Origin: Halomonas sp.
GTDB lineage: Bacteria > Pseudomonadota > Gammaproteobacteria > Pseudomonadales > Halomonadaceae
Direction: 5' to 3'
Length of the DNA stretch: 40,522 bases
Assembly (NCBI RefSeq): GCF_020832045.1
Contig: NZ_JAFIFK010000029.1
Span: 1 to 40,522, forward strand
The notes beneath the pieces were generated by a model that was given only the letters and a program-made list of their open reading frames with translations, searched no databases and was not told the DNA's origin. Below, in pieces: positions 8,540 through 15,659 of the stretch. Within the stretch, counting starts at the first letter, position 1; every line of letters starts with the position of its first letter. A program made the position numbers and the translations under genes.

Positions 8540-9184
8540 TCAGCCTGGGTCCAGCGCCAGCAGCAGGCGGCGTTCGCCGGGGGCCGGCTGGGGGCTGCGG
8601 TGAACGAGGCCGCGCTCCTCGTTTCCTACCCATCCGCAGCCCTTCAGCAGTGCGAGGTCGCCTACATTGAGCTGTTGAATGGCGCCGGGGTCGGCGACGA
8701 TATCGGGCTTGGCGGGGTGCGGAGCGCCGAGCCCCGTCCGGTTGACGGCATGTTCGGGTAGCCATTCGCTGGCCGGACCGGCGTAGGTGGTGACGAGGCG
8801 CACCGCCAAATTGTCGACATGGAAGCGAGGACACATCGCCCCTTCCAGCGTGCGTAGTCGGATGCCGATGGTGTCGGTGGCGAAGAGATACGCCATGGCC
8901 TCCGCAATGTGGCCGATATCCTCGATCAGCGCGCCACCTGCCTCTGGGGCGGGGAGGCGGCGCGCCAGGTCATCCTTCATCGCCTGACCCGGCGCCCCTC
9001 GCCAGTACCACTCCAGACCGCGTTGGCAACCCAGTTGGCCGCGTACGGCCAGCGCAAGGGCCGGATCGAGCCGTCGCTGCATGACGGCCAGAGTGATGTC
9101 GTCGTCGAAAATTCGCGGCAGCACCTCGATGTCCGAGCCGAATGCCCAGTGCGCCGAGGCGCCGGATGAGGAATGGGGCAGCAT
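8540..9184 (-). CDS. DUF1826-family protein, zinc-starvation gene; possible Fe(II)/2OG-oxygenase fold
   Basis: A 214-residue soluble protein with no signal peptide, recognised as DUF1826. Members are often found beside dksA2 and COG0523 genes in Zur regulons (PA5534-like in Pseudomonas, as I recall). Function is unknown. The sequence shows CPRFHVD (H122, D124), then VRLVTTYAGPASEWLP, a QQLNVGDLALLKG strand pair near 170-182, and GLVHRSPQPAPGERRLL with H195 and R205. The order HxD ... H ... R, with the arginine ten residues after the distal histidine, is the metal and 2-oxoglutarate binding pattern of Fe(II)/2OG oxygenases. This is my inference, not a known annotation. The start has a strong AAGGAGGA site. 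The gene is first in the presumed operon with the Nik/Cnt-type importer, and a Zur-type box lies about 120 bases upstream. Confidence 0.8.
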   Translation of the reverse strand: MLPHSSSGASAHWAFGSDIEVLPRIFDDDITLAVMQRRLDPALALAVRGQLGCQRGLEWYWRGAPGQAMKDDLARRLPAPEAGGALIEDIGHIAEAMAYLFATDTIGIRLRTLEGAMCPRFHVDNLAVRLVTTYAGPASEWLPEHAVNRTGLGAPHPAKPDIVADPGAIQQLNVGDLALLKGCGWVGNEERGLVHRSPQPAPGERRLLLALDPG

Positions 9185-9302
9185 GGGCTCCTCCTTGAAA
9201 CTCTATAACATATCAATCATGCTGCGGCCGACCCGACTGGCGAAACGCAGCAGAGCTGAGACCGATCTAGCGCCCTATATCAGCTGAGCGCTGAGAATGA
9301 TT

Positions 9303-9317
9303 CGTTATAACATAACG
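9303..9317 (-). promoter_or_regulatory. Zur-type operator between DUF1826-importer operon and EamA gene
   Basis: CGTTATAACATAACG matches 11 of 14 informative positions of TGTTATA-N-TATAACA and is nearly identical to the reverse complement of the box before dksA2. On the minus strand a -10-like TATAAC lies inside it with a TGGTCA element 17 bases upstream, so the main target is probably DUF1826 and the importer genes. It is 118 bases from the DUF1826 start and 197 bases from the EamA start. A weak half-site, TATAACA, lies at 9204-9210 next to the DUF1826 ribosome site. Confidence 0.75.
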
Positions 9318-9446
9318 ATAATGGCGTGACCATGCTCCCAAGCGTCCAGTGACGTTCCGGTTTCGACCTCGCTCCTTCTGTCTGCGTCATCCTGGTGCAC
9401 AGCTCTTGCTGCTTTGTGTTCCACCCGTTAGGTTGTCAATCAACGA

Positions 9447-9485
9447 ACCCCGCCGGCCATTACAGGTCGGCGGGGTGGTTTTTTG
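9447..9485 (+). terminator. Intrinsic terminator in the leader of the EamA gene
   Basis: A 12-bp stem (9447-9458 with 9465-9476, one G-U pair) with a six-base loop is followed by GGTTTTTTGG. It points toward the EamA gene and ends about 30 bases before its ATG. No gene lies upstream on this strand, so it either ends a short RNA starting near the Zur-type box or acts as an attenuator. CCACCCG at 9421-9427 could pair with the 3' arm (CGGGGTGG, 9471-9478) as a competing antiterminator. The remainder of 9320-9446 holds no recognisable gene. Confidence 0.75.
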
Positions 9486-9514
9486 GCAGTCTGGGATGAA
9501 GCGAGGGGGCGACC

Positions 9515-10390
9515 ATGACACCGTCACTGAAAGGCATCCTGTTCATGTGTGCCGGCGTGCTCTGTCTTGCCATTGGCGATGCCATCGCCAAATGGTTGGG
9601 TGAGGTGCATTCACCGCTTCAAATCATTTTTTTCCGAACCCTGGTTTCGCTGCCTCTTATCGCCCTGCTGGCGCACTATGGTGGTGGGCTGCGCAAGCTG
9701 CGTACCCGGCGGCCCGGTGTGCATCTGGTGCGCGGTCTGATCTATACCGGCACCATGTTTTGCTTCGTGTTCGGCCTGACCTTGCTGCCCCTGGCCGAGG
9801 CCACGGCGATCGCGTTCGTTGCCCCGTTGTTCGTCACACTGCTATCGGTGCCGCTCCTCGGTGAGCGAATCGACCCGCCGGTGATGGCAGCTTCCCTGCT
9901 GGGTTTTGTCGGGGTGTTGATCGTGGTACGCCCAGGTGGCGATGCCTTCCAACTGGGTTCTTTGATGCTCATCGCCGCCGCGGTGTTCTACGCATTGATG
10001 ATGATCACCTCGCGGCGCTACGGCTCCACCGAGCATCTCTGGGCCATGGTGTTCTACATGACGCTTGTGCCTCTGGTTCTTACCGCCGCGGCGCTGCCCT
10101 GGGTATGGCAGACACCTTACCCATGGCACTGGCTGGGCTTCCTCGGGGCAGGGGTGATCGGAGTGGGGGCCACGGCCTGCATCACCATGGCGTTCCGCTT
10201 CGCCCCGGCGGCCATTGCCGCGCCGTTCGATTACACCGCCATGCTCTGGGCGGTGCTGCTGGGCTGGTGGTTCTGGGGCGAGATTCCCGATGTTTGGGTG
10301 TTCGTCGGTAGTGCGCTGATTATTGGCAGCGGCCTGGCGATCGCCTATCACGATCGCAGAACGACGCTCAAGCGGCGCCCTACCTCCTAA
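9515..10390 (+). CDS. EamA/DMT-superfamily transporter
   Basis: A 291-residue inner-membrane protein with about ten predicted helices in two EamA repeats (about 5-138 and 146-282), typical RhaT/YdcZ-like length. The first repeat ends at GERIDPPVMAASLLGFVGVLIVVRPG, a diagnostic EamA pattern. Family members export amino acids, nucleosides, other metabolites, or metallophores; the pseudopaline exporter CntI belongs to this superfamily. The start has GAGGGGG about five bases upstream. It is divergent from the DUF1826 and importer operon across a Zur-type box, and an intrinsic terminator precedes it. The stop overlaps that of the convergent manganese permease gene. A role in metallophore export is a guess from context; the substrate is unknown. 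Confidence 0.85.
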   Translation: MTPSLKGILFMCAGVLCLAIGDAIAKWLGEVHSPLQIIFFRTLVSLPLIALLAHYGGGLRKLRTRRPGVHLVRGLIYTGTMFCFVFGLTLLPLAEATAIAFVAPLFVTLLSVPLLGERIDPPVMAASLLGFVGVLIVVRPGGDAFQLGSLMLIAAAVFYALMMITSRRYGSTEHLWAMVFYMTLVPLVLTAAALPWVWQTPYPWHWLGFLGAGVIGVGATACITMAFRFAPAAIAAPFDYTAMLWAVLLGWWFWGEIPDVWVFVGSALIIGSGLAIAYHDRRTTLKRRPTS

Positions 10391-11328
10391 GCGCGATTAA
10401 GCCGCCAGCGCCGCCACTGGCGAGCCACCAGGCCGTGCTTGGGAGCGGCCAGCAAGGCGACGACAAACAGGCTTGACGCCACCAGCACGATAGCGCCGCC
10501 TGAGGCGACGTCCAGCGACACCGAGAGCACCAGCCCCACCACGGCGGAAATTACCCCGACGCCGACGGATATCGCCAGCATGGTCGGGAAACGGTCGGTA
10601 AGCAGGTGGGCCGTGGCGCCTGGAGTGATGAGCATCGCCACCACGAGAATGATGCCAACGGTTTCCAGGCTGGCGACGATGGTAAGCGTCAGCAGCAGGA
10701 TCAGCCCATAGTGGATGAGGCTGGTATTGAACCCCAGTGCCTGAGCCTGCTGGGGGTCGAAGGTGTAGAGCAGCAGGGGGCGATAGGCCAACCAGATGAC
10801 CAGCACCGCCACCAGGCTGGCCAATAGCGTAAGGACCAGCGCCCCGGTCTGCACTCCCAGCACGTTGCCGAACAGGATATGCATCAAGTGAGTGCTAGTG
10901 GCGATCTTGCTGATGATCACGATACCCAGCGCAAAGGCGGCAGTGAACATCAGGCCCATGGCGGCATCGGCTTTGATCCGGGTATGGCGTTCCAGTGCGC
11001 CGATACCCAGCGATGTCAGCGCACCGGTAATGAAGGCACCGATGAAGAATGGCCAGCCCAGCAGGTAGGCAATGGCCACACCGGGTAGTACCGCGTGGGA
11101 GATGGCGTCGCCCAGCAGCGACCAACGCTTGAGGACCACGTAGCAGGAGAGCAGTCCGCAAATCGCCCCCACCAGCACCGAGGTGAGCAGGGCGCGCTGC
11201 ATGAAGCGGTACTCGAAAGGTGCCGATAAGGGGTCGGGCAGCAGGTTGACTCCGGCCATCAATAGCGCGATCAAGGCGTCGATGACGCCGGTCGCAAGGG
11301 CTTCAAGCGGCAACGCGCACACCTCCAT
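10387..11328 (-). CDS. Manganese-type ABC importer permease (MntB/SitC/PsaC family)
   Basis: An inner-membrane permease of the ABC-3 family, about 313 residues with eight or nine helices. It contains the family stretch SLLGDAISHAVLPGVAIAYLLG near residue 73. It is the third gene of the SBP-ATPase-permease operon. Start choice is uncertain. ATG at 11328 overlaps the ATPase end by 26 bases, while a TTG at 11313 has a well-placed GGAGG upstream and may be the true start; a more distal ATG at 11355 seems unlikely. The first residues are divergent between family members, so they do not settle it. Function as a Mn(II) (or Mn/Fe) pore follows from the binding protein and from divergent mntR. Confidence 0.85.
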   Translation of the reverse strand: MEVCALPLEALATGVIDALIALLMAGVNLLPDPLSAPFEYRFMQRALLTSVLVGAICGLLSCYVVLKRWSLLGDAISHAVLPGVAIAYLLGWPFFIGAFITGALTSLGIGALERHTRIKADAAMGLMFTAAFALGIVIISKIATSTHLMHILFGNVLGVQTGALVLTLLASLVAVLVIWLAYRPLLLYTFDPQQAQALGFNTSLIHYGLILLLTLTIVASLETVGIILVVAMLITPGATAHLLTDRFPTMLAISVGVGVISAVVGLVLSVSLDVASGGAIVLVASSLFVVALLAAPKHGLVARQWRRWRLNRA

Positions 11329-12091
11329 GACCGCTGGCGGGGGCGCCCACCGCAAGACGCGCCAGCATGGCGTCGTTGAGCATCTCGTCGGGGCTACCCA
11401 TACCGATCAGCGTACGATTGATCAACAGCACGTTGTCTGCATGATGACGCGCTCCCGGCAAATCGTGCGTGACCATGATGATCGTGCGACCCGCCGCGCG
11501 CTCACGCTCGAGCGTGGCGAGGATCAGTTTTTCACTGGGTGGGTCGACCCCGGCCAAAGGCTCGTCCAGCAGCAGGATTTTGGCCTGCTGAGCCAGGGCG
11601 CGAGCGAGCAGCACGCGCTTTTTTTGCCCGCCCGAGAGCTCACCGATGGGTCGTGACGCATGGTCGGCCATGTCGACGGCCTCGAGGGCATCGTCAACGG
11701 CCTGCTGGTGAACGGGGTTGGCCCAATGGCGTGGCAGCAGTCGCTGCCACAAGGGATCCTGGCGTATCAGGCCGTAGCGCCCGGTCAGCACGGTTTCACG
11801 CACTGAAATGGGAAAATCCCACTCCATGTTCTCCTGCTGAGCCATATAGGCGATATTCCCGACCCTGCGCTGCACGGCCGGGCTCTCGCCGAGGATGCGC
11901 AGTTCACCGCGTAGCGGTGGGAGTGTGCCGATGATCAGATTGAGCAGGCTCGACTTGCCGGCGCCATTGGGGCCGACGATAGCGGTCCACTGCCCCTGCG
12001 GCAGCGCCAAGGTAATATCTTCCAGCACCGGATGCTGGTGATAGGCCGCACTTAGGCGGCGCGCCTGGAGCGCAGGGGGTGTATCAGTCAT
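11303..12091 (-). CDS. Manganese-type ABC importer ATPase (MntC/SitB family)
   Basis: A 262-residue ABC ATPase. Walker A GPNGAGKSS is near residue 39, signature LSGGQKKRVLLARAL near 145 and Walker B ILLLDEPLAGVD near 165, followed by the switch histidine in VTHDLP. It shows the usual length and order of the zinc/manganese importer subfamily. The ATG at 12091 overlaps the binding-protein stop by eight bases, so the longer in-frame start inside the upstream gene is not used. It energises import through the permease encoded next. Confidence 0.88.
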   Translation of the reverse strand: MTDTPPALQARRLSAAYHQHPVLEDITLALPQGQWTAIVGPNGAGKSSLLNLIIGTLPPLRGELRILGESPAVQRRVGNIAYMAQQENMEWDFPISVRETVLTGRYGLIRQDPLWQRLLPRHWANPVHQQAVDDALEAVDMADHASRPIGELSGGQKKRVLLARALAQQAKILLLDEPLAGVDPPSEKLILATLERERAAGRTIIMVTHDLPGARHHADNVLLINRTLIGMGSPDEMLNDAMLARLAVGAPASGHGGVRVAA

Positions 12092-12998
12092 GATCTTCTC
12101 CCAGGGCCTCGCGCAGCAGTCGCACGTTGTGGCGCAGCATGTCGGCATAGCTTGGTGCGTCGCCATCCGTCTCGCTGAGCGAGTCGACGTAGAGAGGCCC
12201 GGCAATTTCCACTTGCGTCTCTGTCGCCACGCTGCGCACATGGCGATCGGAAATGGTGCTTTCCCAGAAGATGGCAGACGGCTGCTTCTCCTCGATCAGA
12301 TCGACGATACGCATGATCTGGCGCGGTGAACCCTCCTCTTCGGCGTTGGTGCCCCAGATGCCGTCATGTTCGAAGCCGAAGGCGTCGGCGAAGTAGACGA
12401 ATGCCGCCTCGCTGGTGATAAGCAGGCGCCGTTCCTCGGGAATGGCCGCCAGGGTTTCCTGAAGTTCGTCATGGAGCGCATGCAGCGACTCCTGCAGGGC
12501 CTCAGCGCGCTCATGGAATACGTCGGCGGTCTCCGGCCGCGCTTCGGCAAGCGTCTCGGCGATCACCCTTGCATATTCCGCCGCCGCGCGTGGGTCCATC
12601 CACATGTGGGGGTCGATATCGCCGGCATATTCACCCGTGGCGATCGGCTGGGTGGCGTAGCCGCTCGCTTCGGCCAAAGCGACCACCGGTACGTCGCTGC
12701 CTACCGTGGCGTTGACCTGGTTGATCCACTGCTCCAGGCCGTACCCGTTGTAGAACACGATGTCAGCTCGTTCGATGGCGATGAAGTTGCTTGGAATCAG
12801 CTCCCACTCGTGGACCTCCGCTCCCACCGGGGTCAGCACGCTTACCTCGACCTCGTCGCCTGCCACCTCACGCACCAGGTCGCCGATCACAGAGAAGGTG
12901 GCGACTACCCGGAGAGGCGGTTCGTCGGCCTGGACGGGGATCGAAAGAACGAAGGGCAGTGCGGCAAGCAGCATCGATCCTTTGAAAAACGCCATCAT
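12084..12998 (-). CDS. Manganese-binding lipoprotein-family receptor (MntA/PsaA/SitA-type)
   Basis: A 304-residue cluster A-I metal receptor with a signal peptide (about 1-24, VQADE). The four ligand positions known from PsaA are visible: H63 (VHEW), H131 (DPHMW), E197 (TSEAAF) and D272 (YVDSL). Glutamate at the third position is the manganese/iron-type signature; zinc receptors carry histidine there, as in the ZnuA of this window. No histidine-rich loop is present, also against zinc. The start at 12998 (or ATG 12995) follows AGGAGAGG; the in-frame ATG at 13037 would add an implausible extension. It is the first gene of the operon, divergent from mntR. Confidence 0.88.
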   Translation of the reverse strand: MMAFFKGSMLLAALPFVLSIPVQADEPPLRVVATFSVIGDLVREVAGDEVEVSVLTPVGAEVHEWELIPSNFIAIERADIVFYNGYGLEQWINQVNATVGSDVPVVALAEASGYATQPIATGEYAGDIDPHMWMDPRAAAEYARVIAETLAEARPETADVFHERAEALQESLHALHDELQETLAAIPEERRLLITSEAAFVYFADAFGFEHDGIWGTNAEEEGSPRQIMRIVDLIEEKQPSAIFWESTISDRHVRSVATETQVEIAGPLYVDSLSETDGDAPSYADMLRHNVRLLREALGEDHD

Positions 12999-13045
12999 TC
13001 CTCTCCTATGGGTCAGCGGTGACGGGAGCTGTTTCACCTTGGCGA

Positions 13046-13090
13046 TATTTTAGGTGGATAGAATCTATTTTAGCCTAGGTTAACTTATAG
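13046..13090. promoter_or_regulatory. Divergent manganese-importer/mntR promoter with candidate MntR operator
   Basis: The AT-rich region between the importer and mntR contains TTTTAGGTGGATAG (13048-13061) and TTTTAGCCTAGGTTAAC (13068-13084), centred on the palindrome CCTAGG (13074-13079), with outer CTAT (13065) and ATAG (13087) flanks. MntR sites are imperfect AT-rich dyads near such promoters. The dyad is not close enough to a known consensus to be certain. Confidence 0.45.
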
Positions 13091-13155
13091 AGTAGTAGGA
13101 AATCTCTATCGGGGCCTTGTTGCTGCGCTATGAGGAGATTGGCTATATTGGCGCG

Positions 13156-13638
13156 ATGACCAACTCGCCCAACGATGTCACCCCTGATCGCCTTTGCAAG
13201 GCGGATGCTCTGCCGCCCAGCGACCAGCATGCGCAGCAGTACGCTGCCGTGCGCAACGCACACGAAACCGAACTGCTCGAAGATTACGTGGAGCTGATCG
13301 CTCACATGCTGAAGCATCAGGGCGAGGCGCGTTCGACCGACATTGCGGCGCGCATGGGGGTCAGCCAGGCGACAGTATCGAAAACGGTGGCTCGCCTGAA
13401 GTCGCTGGGGCTGGTCTCGAGCAAGCCCTATCGCTCGCTGTTTCTCACCGAGAAGGGGGAGGCGATGGCGGCCATGGCCCATGAGCGTCATGCCATCGTG
13501 TTGCAGTTCCTGCGCGCCCTCGGTGTCAGTGACCGCACCGCTCGCATCGATGCCGAAGGCATGGAGCACCACGTCAGCCAGGAAACCCTGGACGTCATGC
13601 AGCGCTTTGCACGCGAGCAGGAACGTCGCGACGCCTGA
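13156..13638 (+). CDS. mntR: MntR, manganese-responsive DtxR-family repressor
   Basis: A 160-residue cytoplasmic metalloregulator that represses manganese uptake when Mn(II) is bound. It has a winged helix (about 40-100) with GVSQATVSKTVARLKSLGLV as the recognition segment, then a dimerisation domain. The Mn(II) ligands of Bacillus MntR (D8, E11, H77, E99, E102, H103) align with identical spacing to D43, E46, H112, E134, E137 and H138 here. There is no C-terminal SH3 domain, as expected for MntR and unlike DtxR. The start at 13156 is preferred to the upstream ATG at 13117 for family length, but the roughly 35-residue N-terminal tail resembles that of the E. coli protein. It is divergent from the manganese importer, its expected target. 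Confidence 0.92.
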   Translation: MTNSPNDVTPDRLCKADALPPSDQHAQQYAAVRNAHETELLEDYVELIAHMLKHQGEARSTDIAARMGVSQATVSKTVARLKSLGLVSSKPYRSLFLTEKGEAMAAMAHERHAIVLQFLRALGVSDRTARIDAEGMEHHVSQETLDVMQRFAREQERRDA

Positions 13639-13692
13639 GGTCTTCACCTCGGGGTCTGCACTCCTTTCTCGAAGTTCCTCTGCTACGCGTCA

Positions 13693-14310
13693 TCAGTGCC
13701 CGGTGAAGAACGCCCTGGCGGCGGCCTCGGGGTCGAGCTGGCCGCAGATGGCCGAGACCACCGCCGGCCCTTTCGCGCCGCTGGCACGTACCGCAGCGGC
13801 ATGTTCCGCCTTGAGGCCGCCGATGGCCACGGCCGGTAGCGGGCTCGCCGCCACCAGGGCGGTCAGGCCGTCGAAACCGAGCGGGGTGGCGTGGTTGCGC
13901 TTGGTCGAAGTGGCAAATACCGGGCCGAGGCCGAGATAGTCCAGCGCGGCCGGGTCGAGGCGGGCAAGCTGGTCGTGATTCTGTACGGAAAGGCCGAGAA
14001 TCCTTCCCTCACCCAACGCGGCACGGGCCGCGGCTACATTGCCGTCATCCTGGCCGATATGCAGGCCATCGGCGCCGCTCTCCAGTGCCACTTTCAGACG
14101 ATCATTGATGATCAGCGGAACACCGCTGCCGGCGAGCGCTGCCTTGAGACGGCGCGCCTGGTCGATCAGTTCGCCGTCGCTGGCTTTCTTGTCGCGCAGC
14201 TGTACGACGCTGACACCACCCCGTATGGCGGCCATCACGGTTTCTAGCAAACCCTGATCAGCGCAGAGGTCGGGGTCGGTTACCAGATAGAGGGAAAGAT
14301 CGAGGCGCAT
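13693..14310 (-). CDS. thiE: Thiamine-phosphate synthase
   Basis: A 205-residue TIM-barrel enzyme that joins HMP-pyrophosphate and the thiazole phosphate carboxylate to make thiamine monophosphate. Conserved segments are VSVVQLRDKKAS (about 34-45), LIINDRLKVALESGADGLHIGQDD (about 85-108), the phosphate-binding LGLSVQNHDQ region, YLGLGPVFATSTK (about 145-157) and AIGGLKAEH. Length is normal. No other thiamine gene is next to it; a short gap separates it from the NlpC/P60 gene on the same strand. It converges on mntR. Confidence 0.92.
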   Translation of the reverse strand: MRLDLSLYLVTDPDLCADQGLLETVMAAIRGGVSVVQLRDKKASDGELIDQARRLKAALAGSGVPLIINDRLKVALESGADGLHIGQDDGNVAAARAALGEGRILGLSVQNHDQLARLDPAALDYLGLGPVFATSTKRNHATPLGFDGLTALVAASPLPAVAIGGLKAEHAAAVRASGAKGPAVVSAICGQLDPEAAARAFFTGH

Positions 14311-14364
14311 CGCATCACCGGTTGGGTTGGCGGGCTCTTATCTTACCTCCTAGGCACCGAAGGG

Positions 14365-14892
14365 TCAGGGGGCCGGCCCGGCGGCACCCAGAAACCGATC
14401 CTGCCAATAGTCGATATGCAGCGGCACGCTGACCACCTCACGCCCGCTGCCTGGGGCGTGGATCATCTGGCCATTGCCGCGGTAAATGCCTACGTGAGTT
14501 GCCTTGCGCCGGTCGCCGAAGAACAACAGGTCGCCGGGCTGCGCGCGGCTCACGGCGGGGAGTGCGCGGAACTGTTCGTTGGCAGTGCGGGGCACCGGGA
14601 TGCCTGCCGAGCGATAGGCCAGCTCCACCAGGCCCGAGCAATCGAGACCTTCCGGCGAGTTGCCGCCCAAGCGATAGGGGGTCCCCAGGGCGCTTTGCGC
14701 GGTAGCCAGGATTAGCGCCCGCTCGATCGAGAGGGCATCCGATCCGGGCCGGGGGTCGTGAGTCGCCAGATCGCGGCTGGCACAGCCGGCCAACAGTGCC
14801 AGCATCAGCAGGCAGGAGAAGAGGCGTAATAAGGGCGCTGCATCGTGAAAGCGGCTCGGCGCTATCGGGGCGAGCCTGGATGAGGTCGGCAT
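14365..14892 (-). CDS. NlpC/P60-family lipoprotein, murein endopeptidase (Spr/NlpC-like)
   Basis: A 175-residue predicted lipoprotein. A hydrophobic signal (about 20-36) ends in the lipobox LLAGC with lipidated C37. The NlpC/P60 catalytic triad is C85 (LDCSG), H133 (THVGIY) and H145 (IHAPGSG). Such enzymes cut the gamma-D-Glu-meso-DAP bond or cross-links in peptidoglycan. The long N-terminal part before the lipobox suggests the start could be a few codons further in. It is divergent from glyoxalase I across about 145 bases. Confidence 0.87.
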   Translation of the reverse strand: MPTSSRLAPIAPSRFHDAAPLLRLFSCLLMLALLAGCASRDLATHDPRPGSDALSIERALILATAQSALGTPYRLGGNSPEGLDCSGLVELAYRSAGIPVPRTANEQFRALPAVSRAQPGDLLFFGDRRKATHVGIYRGNGQMIHAPGSGREVVSVPLHIDYWQDRFLGAAGPAP

Positions 14893-15037
14893 CGGCTGTC
14901 GCTCTTCGTGGCTGTGCTTTTTCTACTTTAGCGCGTTCCATAGGTGATGACAGCTGCGCGACTGGAAAAACGTCGCGCGGATCCGCATCATCCTGATATC
15001 GACCACAACGGTGAGAGCGACGGCAAAGGAGGCAGGC

Positions 15038-15571
15038 ATGAGCTTCAAGGGAGAACAACATCCGGGTGTCGCAACGCCGACGGCGGATTCGCAGGGGTTC
15101 CGACTCAATCACACCATGCTACGGGTGAAGGATCCGGAAAAGGCGCTGGCGTTCTACACGCGAGTATTCGGTATGCGAGTCATGCGCCGGCTCGATTTCG
15201 AGGAGATGGGCTTTTCCCTCTACTTCCTGGCCCGCTTGGACGACGCTGAACAGGTGCCCGAGGATGAGGGGGAGCGCACGGTATGGACGTTCAGCCAGAC
15301 GGGGCTGCTGGAGCTGACTCACAACTGGGGTACCGAAACCCAGGACGATTTTGCCTACCACGATGGCAATGCCCAGCCGCAGGGCTTCGGTCACATCTGC
15401 TTCTCGGTACCTGATCTCGATGCCGCGCAAGCCTGGTTCGACGCCAACGACGTCACCTTCGTCAAGCGCTCGGATCAGGGCAAGATGAAGGATGTCATCT
15501 TCATCAAGGACGTGGATGGCTACTGGATCGAGGTGGTGCAGGCCGACCGGCTGGGAGCGCTGGGCGACTGA
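15038..15571 (+). CDS. gloA: Lactoylglutathione lyase (glyoxalase I)
   Basis: A 177-residue VOC-superfamily enzyme converting the methylglyoxal-glutathione hemithioacetal to S-lactoylglutathione. Four metal ligands are visible: H25 (LNHTML), E92 (LELTHNWG), H119 (GFGHICFSV) and E165 (WIEVVQ). The length and the insert before FSQTGLLEL match the longer, zinc-activated class known from human, yeast and Pseudomonas GloA3 rather than the 135-residue nickel-activated E. coli enzyme. The start at 15038 follows AAAGGAGG; the upstream in-frame ATG at 15011 is less likely. A hairpin terminator follows. Confidence 0.93.
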   Translation: MSFKGEQHPGVATPTADSQGFRLNHTMLRVKDPEKALAFYTRVFGMRVMRRLDFEEMGFSLYFLARLDDAEQVPEDEGERTVWTFSQTGLLELTHNWGTETQDDFAYHDGNAQPQGFGHICFSVPDLDAAQAWFDANDVTFVKRSDQGKMKDVIFIKDVDGYWIEVVQADRLGALGD

Positions 15572-15592
15572 TTTTGCCGCATCAGACATAAC

Positions 15593-15616
15593 GACGCCGC
15601 CCAAGGGGGCGGCGTC
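15593..15616. terminator. Hairpin between gloA and tctC
   Basis: A 10-bp perfect stem (15593-15602 with 15607-15616, GACGCCGCCC and its complement) with an AAGG loop lies between convergent genes. The T-tract is poor, so termination may be bidirectional and stem-driven. Confidence 0.65.
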
Positions 15617-15659
15617 TGCGTTCGAGCTGCCCTGTCTTGAGCCAGGGCAGTCGTCGTGA

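Noticed and set aside
9196..9210. A second Zur-type box next to the DUF1826 ribosome site
   Set aside because: Only one half-site (TATAACA) is good and the other half is mismatched; mentioned as a weak half-site only.
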